Positions 59,809-64,000 of a DNA stretch of 64,000 nt are shown piece after piece. The stretch comes from Gemmatimonas sp. UBA7669 (GTDB taxonomy: Bacteria > Gemmatimonadota > Gemmatimonadetes > Gemmatimonadales > Gemmatimonadaceae). Below the pieces are notes generated by a model. That model saw only the letters and a program-made list of their open reading frames with translations, was not told the DNA's origin and ran no database searches. Location of the stretch: assembly GCF_002483225.1 (NCBI RefSeq), contig NZ_DLHL01000053.1, positions 62,001-126,000 of the forward strand. The letters are read 5' to 3'. Made by a program: the position numbers and the translations under genes. How positions within the stretch are numbered: position 1 is the first letter of the stretch; each line of letters begins with the position of its first letter.

Positions 59809-61275
59809 TCAGCGGACCTTGACCGTGGTGATGCGTCGCCCGTCGACCTGAATATTGCACGCGTAAGTCACTTCCCGCTTGCCCCCGGCCGGCCAGGTCA
59901 CCTCGATGTCCACCCGGTTCGCCGATGCCAGGCCGATGTGTACCGGCGCAACGGACTGAGCGTTGTAGCCCGAGCCGGCGTCCACAAGCGCCATGCCAAG
60001 CAGTTGCCTGGTGCCCGCGCGGTAGACACGCACCTCCGCGCCCGGCTTGTTCGCTCGACCGCGACTGTCCACGACCTGCACGCGTACCGAACGACGCGCC
60101 AGTGCAGCATCGAGGGTGTTCACCAACAGTGCATGAGGCCCCTGACCCGTAAGTGCGAGATCCAGCGCGCCGTCGCCACTCAAGTCCAGCAGCAGCGCCC
60201 CATGGTCAGCGGGAATGGCCGCCACGTCCTGCGGAATCTGGTCCACCAGGCGATTGGCCTTCTGCACGTACAGATAGTCCGGCCAGTTCCTGCCACCGGT
60301 GACGGTGCCGTTGAGATACAGGTCCAGGGCTCCATCATGATTGACATCGCCGAAGACGCAGGCGTCGGAACGGCCATCCACGGCAATGCCCCATTCAGGG
60401 GCGACGTCACGCCATCCGTCGCTCTGCTTGAGGAACAGCGCCGGCGGACCATAGTTGGCCATGACCACATCGAGACGCCCATCGTTGTTGAGGTCGCCGA
60501 CACAGGGGCGCACTGTTCCGTTGACCGCAGCGCGCGGTGTCTGACCTCCCGACGCGAGTCCCCAGAGCTCGGCCACATCGGTGAAGCGCCCGTTGTGATT
60601 GCGGAAGACGCCGTTGGCATCACCATCCATGTTGCCCACGACGACATCCAGATCGCCATCGGCATCAAGGTCTGCCCACACGGCGCCCACGCTCCGGCGG
60701 GTATCGGCAAGACCGACTGACGCGGCAACATCGGTGAGGATTCCCGCATCATTCCGGAACATCGCGTTGGCGCGATCGCGAAAGGCGACGAACAGGTCCA
60801 GGTCGCCATCGGCGTCGTAGTCCACCCACACCACCTGTCGTACGGCTCCGGCATCCACTGCAAGCTTTGCCGCTGATGTCACGTCGGTGAACACGCCGCG
60901 GTCGTTGCGATAGAGGGTGAGGACAGCGCCGCTCCCCGGGGCATAGCCCACCAGCAAATCGGCATCACCGTCTCCATCCCAGTCACCGAAGGCCGCCGCG
61001 CGCGTGGCCCGTGCTGCGTTTACGCCGGCCGCGTCTGCGACATCGGTGAACGTGCCGCCGTCGTTGCGATAGAGTCTGTTGGGCGTGCCATTGAACCCAA
61101 CAAAGAGATCGAGGTCAGTGTCGCCGTCGATATCGGCTGCGGCATTCACCAGCGAGTTGGGCGTGGCAAAGAGCTCAGGCTGCACCGCGCGAAACGCCAC
61201 GGCGTTGGTCTGCGAGCGCAGCGGCCACAGACTCGCCACCATCAGACCTACCGAGAGCGTCAGGGTGCGGTGCAT
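59809..61275 (-). CDS. CRTAC1-family FG-GAP repeat exported protein
   Basis: The 488-residue protein from the ATG at 61275 has a signal peptide (LTLSVGLMVASLWPLRSQ). Seven or so FG-GAP/VCBS blades follow, each with a calcium-type loop such as DIDGDTDLDLFVGFNG, DWDGDGDADLLVGYAPG and DYDADGDLDLFVAF. The C-terminal ASPIC/UnbV-type domain is seen in SGYNAQSVAPVHIGLASANR and VDIEVTWPAGGKREVTY. It is first of a four-gene minus-strand unit. A role in adhesion or in binding an exported partner is possible. Confidence 0.83.
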   Translation of the reverse strand: MHRTLTLSVGLMVASLWPLRSQTNAVAFRAVQPELFATPNSLVNAAADIDGDTDLDLFVGFNGTPNRLYRNDGGTFTDVADAAGVNAARATRAAAFGDWDGDGDADLLVGYAPGSGAVLTLYRNDRGVFTDVTSAAKLAVDAGAVRQVVWVDYDADGDLDLFVAFRDRANAMFRNDAGILTDVAASVGLADTRRSVGAVWADLDADGDLDVVVGNMDGDANGVFRNHNGRFTDVAELWGLASGGQTPRAAVNGTVRPCVGDLNNDGRLDVVMANYGPPALFLKQSDGWRDVAPEWGIAVDGRSDACVFGDVNHDGALDLYLNGTVTGGRNWPDYLYVQKANRLVDQIPQDVAAIPADHGALLLDLSGDGALDLALTGQGPHALLVNTLDAALARRSVRVQVVDSRGRANKPGAEVRVYRAGTRQLLGMALVDAGSGYNAQSVAPVHIGLASANRVDIEVTWPAGGKREVTYACNIQVDGRRITTVKVR

Positions 61276-61469
61276 ACGAGAAGCTGAGCCAAAGGAGCCA
61301 TGAGCCGCTTCGTTGAGGGCAAACTCGAACATTTCGTAAAAGCAGGTACTGCGCAAGGGATGGCGAGGGTGCAAACGGTCGGGGCTACAGCTCGTCCTCT
61401 GAGAAGGCGGGCCGGGAGCAGCACCGACAGCGCTTGCTTCTGGCGGCAGCCTTTCCCAACTTATTTGTT

Positions 61470-61673
61470 ATGTCTGATTCACACGACATCCGGCCCGAGG
61501 CCAAACGCCTCATTGACCAGCTTCCTGCAGAGGCGAGCTGGGAAGATTTGGCCTACGAGGTCTACGTCCGTCAGTCAGTCGAGCAGGGGATTGCCGACGC
61601 AGATGCAGGCCGTACGGTCGATCATCAGGCGGCTTTGGGTCGGATTCGCAGCCGAATCCGTCGTCCTGCCTAG
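61470..61673 (+). CDS. Antitoxin of a ParE-type pair
   Basis: The 67-residue acidic protein from the ATG at 61470 has the pattern RPEAKRLIDQLPAEASWEDL followed by AYEVYVRQSVEQGIADADAG, common in small antitoxins encoded before ParE/RelE toxins. The stop overlaps the toxin GTG (TAGTG). An upstream in-frame start at 61434 is less likely. Confidence 0.75.
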   Translation: MSDSHDIRPEAKRLIDQLPAEASWEDLAYEVYVRQSVEQGIADADAGRTVDHQAALGRIRSRIRRPA

Positions 61674-61966
61674 TGCTTCCGCTCCGATGGACGGAGCGTG
61701 CCGTCACGAATCTTGCCGACATTGCGGATTTCATCAGTCAGAACTCCCCGGTTTACGCCGAGAGCGTAGTCAGTCGCATCGACCGGCAGCTTCAACTCCT
61801 GGCTTTGAACCCTCTTATGGGTAAGGTGGCCATTGAGGTGGCTGATCTGGAGATCCGAGAGTTGGTCGTCGACTCCTTCCGGATCTTTTATCGTGCACGC
61901 GCCGAGTGCATTGAACTGATAGCAATAGTGCACAGCCGGCAGCAGTCGCCACCCGACTTCAAGTAG
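61673..61966 (+). CDS. ParE/RelE-family toxin
   Basis: The 97-residue protein has the ParE-type opening RWTERAVTNLADIADFISQN, then YAESVVSRIDRQLQLLALNP, and the C-terminal strands VVDSFRIFYRARAECIELIA and IVHSRQQ, with the basic residues expected for gyrase-targeting ParE or ribosome-dependent RelE. The start GTG overlaps the antitoxin stop by one base. The gene looks intact. Confidence 0.85.
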   Translation: MLPLRWTERAVTNLADIADFISQNSPVYAESVVSRIDRQLQLLALNPLMGKVAIEVADLEIRELVVDSFRIFYRARAECIELIAIVHSRQQSPPDFK

Positions 61967-61999
61967 GCGACTCTCGCGTGGGCGTGCGCGACCTGCCGT

Positions 62000-63172
62000 C
62001 TACGGCACCCGCATGACGAGTTGCCGGTAGCTGGCCACCCGATCCACCGATGGATCGGTGGCGAAGGCGTCGATGCGCTCGACAAGCTGGGCCGTGAAAT
62101 ACCCCGGTACCTGCTGGGGATGCGTGCCCGGTCCGCCAAACCAACTGCGGATGATGATGCTGTTGCTACGGCGCGGCAGGGCACGCACGGACCTGACGAA
62201 GTCACGAAAGGTGCCGTAGCGCAGCAGATAGTCTTCGACGTTCGAGGTGTAGAGCACCGAGATGGTCTCTCGCTGCTCACGCAGCCAGGGCGCCAGCTTG
62301 GGCAGTACGGTGGGCCCAGCGAGATCGCCCACCAGTGGTATGATAAGATTGCGGCGCTGCATGCTCTGCACGATGCCGAACAGCGAATCGGAGGAGAGAT
62401 AGCTGCGCTGACGGCCAGACTTGTCGCGCTCACGCAGCAACTGCCCCAGTGTCGGATAACTACGCTGCGGCGGACGGCCAATGGTGGTGAAGCGCAGTGC
62501 CGTGCCCTGGCGCATGAACTCGCCGTGAAAGCGCGCGATGGTTTCCCGGTCTTTGGTGCTGAGCGGAATGCCGAAGCCATTCACGAGTGCGCGCACACGC
62601 TGCTGTGCCTGCGTGCGGCCCGCACTGTTGGACGGCGTGCGTTCAGCCCAGGCCACGAGGGAGTCCACCGACATGTCGCGGCGACGCGGCGCCGGCGGCA
62701 CGGGCTTGCCCAGCCAGAGCGCGAGAAACTCCTGTCGATCGGACGCGGCGTGAAAGAGGGCCTTGAACAACAACAGCAGCAGCATGTTGTCGCGGCGGAT
62801 GTCGGCAATGAAGGCCACCCGCGGCACGACCTGCGCGATGTAGTTGAAGTTCTGGTCGGGGCCCACACCGAGGTACACACCGCCGCGCACGTTGAGGCTG
62901 TCGAGCGCATTGAGCGGATGCAGCAGACTCGGTTCGTTGGAGATGAGATTGTCGGTGTCGAAGTACCCGCCCGCATCGCTGAAGCGCGCGGCCAGCGCAG
63001 CAAACTCGCGCGTGCTGTAGCCTTGCGGCGATGCGGAGGAAGACGCTGCGGCATGTGCCGCGGCCTGCGCCGTTGCCTGGGCATGGGCGCGGGTAGAAGA
63101 CAGGCACAGCGCCAGCGCCGCAACGCGCGGGAGCGTGTGATGCAAAGCGCGACGTGCCGTGTCACTCAACAT
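62000..63172 (-). CDS. Conserved exported protein of unknown function
   Basis: The 390-residue protein from the ATG at 63172 has a signal peptide (VAALALCLSSTRAHAQ). It contains GGYFDTDNLISNEPSLLHPL, VAFIADIRRDNMLLLLLFKA and GVGPDQNFNYIAQVVPR, a pattern I know from conserved hypothetical proteins across several phyla; a SAM-methyltransferase-like core has been suggested by the G-x-G-P-D text but is not certain. Its start is 5 bp from the stop of the gamma-glutamyltransferase gene upstream, so the two may be co-transcribed. Confidence 0.6.
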   Translation of the reverse strand: MLSDTARRALHHTLPRVAALALCLSSTRAHAQATAQAAAHAAASSSASPQGYSTREFAALAARFSDAGGYFDTDNLISNEPSLLHPLNALDSLNVRGGVYLGVGPDQNFNYIAQVVPRVAFIADIRRDNMLLLLLFKALFHAASDRQEFLALWLGKPVPPAPRRRDMSVDSLVAWAERTPSNSAGRTQAQQRVRALVNGFGIPLSTKDRETIARFHGEFMRQGTALRFTTIGRPPQRSYPTLGQLLRERDKSGRQRSYLSSDSLFGIVQSMQRRNLIIPLVGDLAGPTVLPKLAPWLREQRETISVLYTSNVEDYLLRYGTFRDFVRSVRALPRRSNSIIIRSWFGGPGTHPQQVPGYFTAQLVERIDAFATDPSVDRVASYRQLVMRVP

Positions 63173-63177
63173 GTTGC

Positions 63178-64000
63178 TCACTGCTTGACGGCCCCCGCTG
63201 CACCGGCACGACGCGGATCGGCACCGGCCCACACCTGGTCACGCCCAATGCGCACCGCCGCGCCGTAGCCTTCGCGCAACTCGCCATACGCTGACACGAA
63301 GGTGAGGCCGTAACCCAGTGCCCGCAGACGCGACACCACACTGGGCGCAAAGCCGTCTTCGAGTTGCAGGGTGAAGGCGTTCATGCCCGCACCGCCAAAG
63401 CCGCCGCCCGGCAGGAAGCGCGGCTGCTCAAGGGCCGCCTGCGGACCAAGGTTGTAGTCGAGGGCGCCGAGCAAGGTCTGATAGACGGCGGAGGTGATCC
63501 AGGCATTTCCGGCCGCGCCCACGGCAAAGACCGGGCGGTTGCCTTCGAAGGCAATGGTGGGTGCGAGGGTGCTGCCATGGCGGGCAAAGGGGAGTCGGGA
63601 TCCGTACTGCGAGGGATCGGTGCCGTAGGACGTGAGCTTGTCGTTGCTGAGAAAGCCCAACCCCGGAGTCACGTAAAAGTTGCCTCCCCAGGTGCCCAGG
63701 GTCTGCGTGACGGCCACTGCGTTGCCATCGGCGTCGGCCACGGTAAAGGCCGTGGTGCCGCTGCTGTGACACACGCTCATCTCGGCGGCGTGATCATCAC
63801 CGCAGGGCGCATCGTGGGGCAGGTCGTCTGACGGGGACTCGCTCGTGGCGCCCGATGTGGCGGCTGGCGACGCCGAGCCTGCGGCGCGCGCCTTGAGGCA
63901 GGCCAGCGTATCACCGCGTACGCTGGCCGGCGTGAGCGCCCGATTGGCATCGAAACACTGCCAGCGTACCCGCGCGCTGTCCTTGTGCACCACACTGCCC
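63178..64000 (-). CDS. Gamma-glutamyltransferase, C-terminal part (runs off the window)
   Basis: This is the small-subunit part of a gamma-glutamyltransferase, an exported enzyme that transfers the glutamyl group of glutathione or hydrolyses it. The nucleophile Thr is in SGTTAFTVADADGNAVAVTQ, and the later segments GTWGGNFYVTPGLGFLSND, GSTLAPTIAFEGNRPVFAVG and GAAGNAWITSAVYQTLLGAL are conserved. The frame is open to the end of the window; the large subunit must lie beyond. A low-complexity insert (about 63800-63880) before the nucleophile looks loop-like. Confidence 0.83.
   Translation of the reverse strand, partial: GSVVHKDSARVRWQCFDANRALTPASVRGDTLACLKARAAGSASPAATSGATSESPSDDLPHDAPCGDDHAAEMSVCHSSGTTAFTVADADGNAVAVTQTLGTWGGNFYVTPGLGFLSNDKLTSYGTDPSQYGSRLPFARHGSTLAPTIAFEGNRPVFAVGAAGNAWITSAVYQTLLGALDYNLGPQAALEQPRFLPGGGFGGAGMNAFTLQLEDGFAPSVVSRLRALGYGLTFVSAYGELREGYGAAVRIGRDQVWAGADPRRAGAAGAVKQ

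Overview
The window is high-GC bacterial chromosome. An ECF sigma/FecR/TonB-receptor/DUF4249 module, TonB-plug and beta-propeller lipoproteins, CRTAC1-type FG-GAP proteins, a large BNR-repeat secreted protein and a membrane pyrophosphatase point to a Gram-negative environmental aerobe, most likely a member of the Gemmatimonadota (inference from gene families only). No rRNA, tRNA or CRISPR array was seen.

Layout. 1-18 kb: a rhodanese end, the FecR-regulated TonB receptor operon, a TonB-plug protein, a beta-propeller protein, an APC permease, a K+-independent H+-pyrophosphatase, a hipBA toxin-antitoxin pair, an S15/CocE-type hydrolase, a GH3 enzyme and a small exported protein. 18-23 kb: a BNR-repeat protein whose signal peptide is in another frame, a zinc-ribbon membrane protein, an alpha/beta hydrolase and an enoyl-CoA hydratase, all on the minus strand. 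23.9-26.6 kb: paaABCD (phenylacetyl-CoA epoxidase), followed by a 627-bp repeat element with terminal inverted repeats. 27.3-31.7 kb: an OmpA-family protein, a fused alpha/beta E1 2-oxoacid dehydrogenase and a small membrane protein. 31.8-39.7 kb: paaG-paaH-paaI-paaJ-paaY-paaZ and a MATE exporter. Together the two paa blocks cover most of aerobic phenylacetate catabolism from ring epoxidation to beta-ketoadipyl-CoA thiolysis; paaE and paaK are not in the window.

39.8-52.9 kb is the most unusual region: a one-direction array of short, lower-GC genes separated by roughly 80-115 bp imperfect palindromes that start with RYYYAAC-like and end with GTTRRRY-like core sites, which is the architecture of integron attC sites. 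No integrase gene is in the window, so as seen this is a cluster of attC sites lacking an integrase. Cassettes include a ParA-like ATPase, a DUF5343 plus DRHyd/TIR-like effector, a TIR-domain protein followed by a protein with an R-X4-H (HEPN-like) motif, another HEPN-like candidate, a DUF433/DUF5615 toxin-antitoxin pair, small membrane proteins and several decaying genes. Several are plausible anti-phage or stress modules.

53-64 kb: secreted hydrolase and propeller lipoprotein genes, an orphan DUF433 antitoxin, a broken Phd/YefM antitoxin, a minus-strand cluster (CRTAC1 protein, PCYCGC protein, DUF2911 protein, OprP-like porin), a ParE-type toxin-antitoxin pair, a conserved exported protein and the end of a gamma-glutamyltransferase gene.
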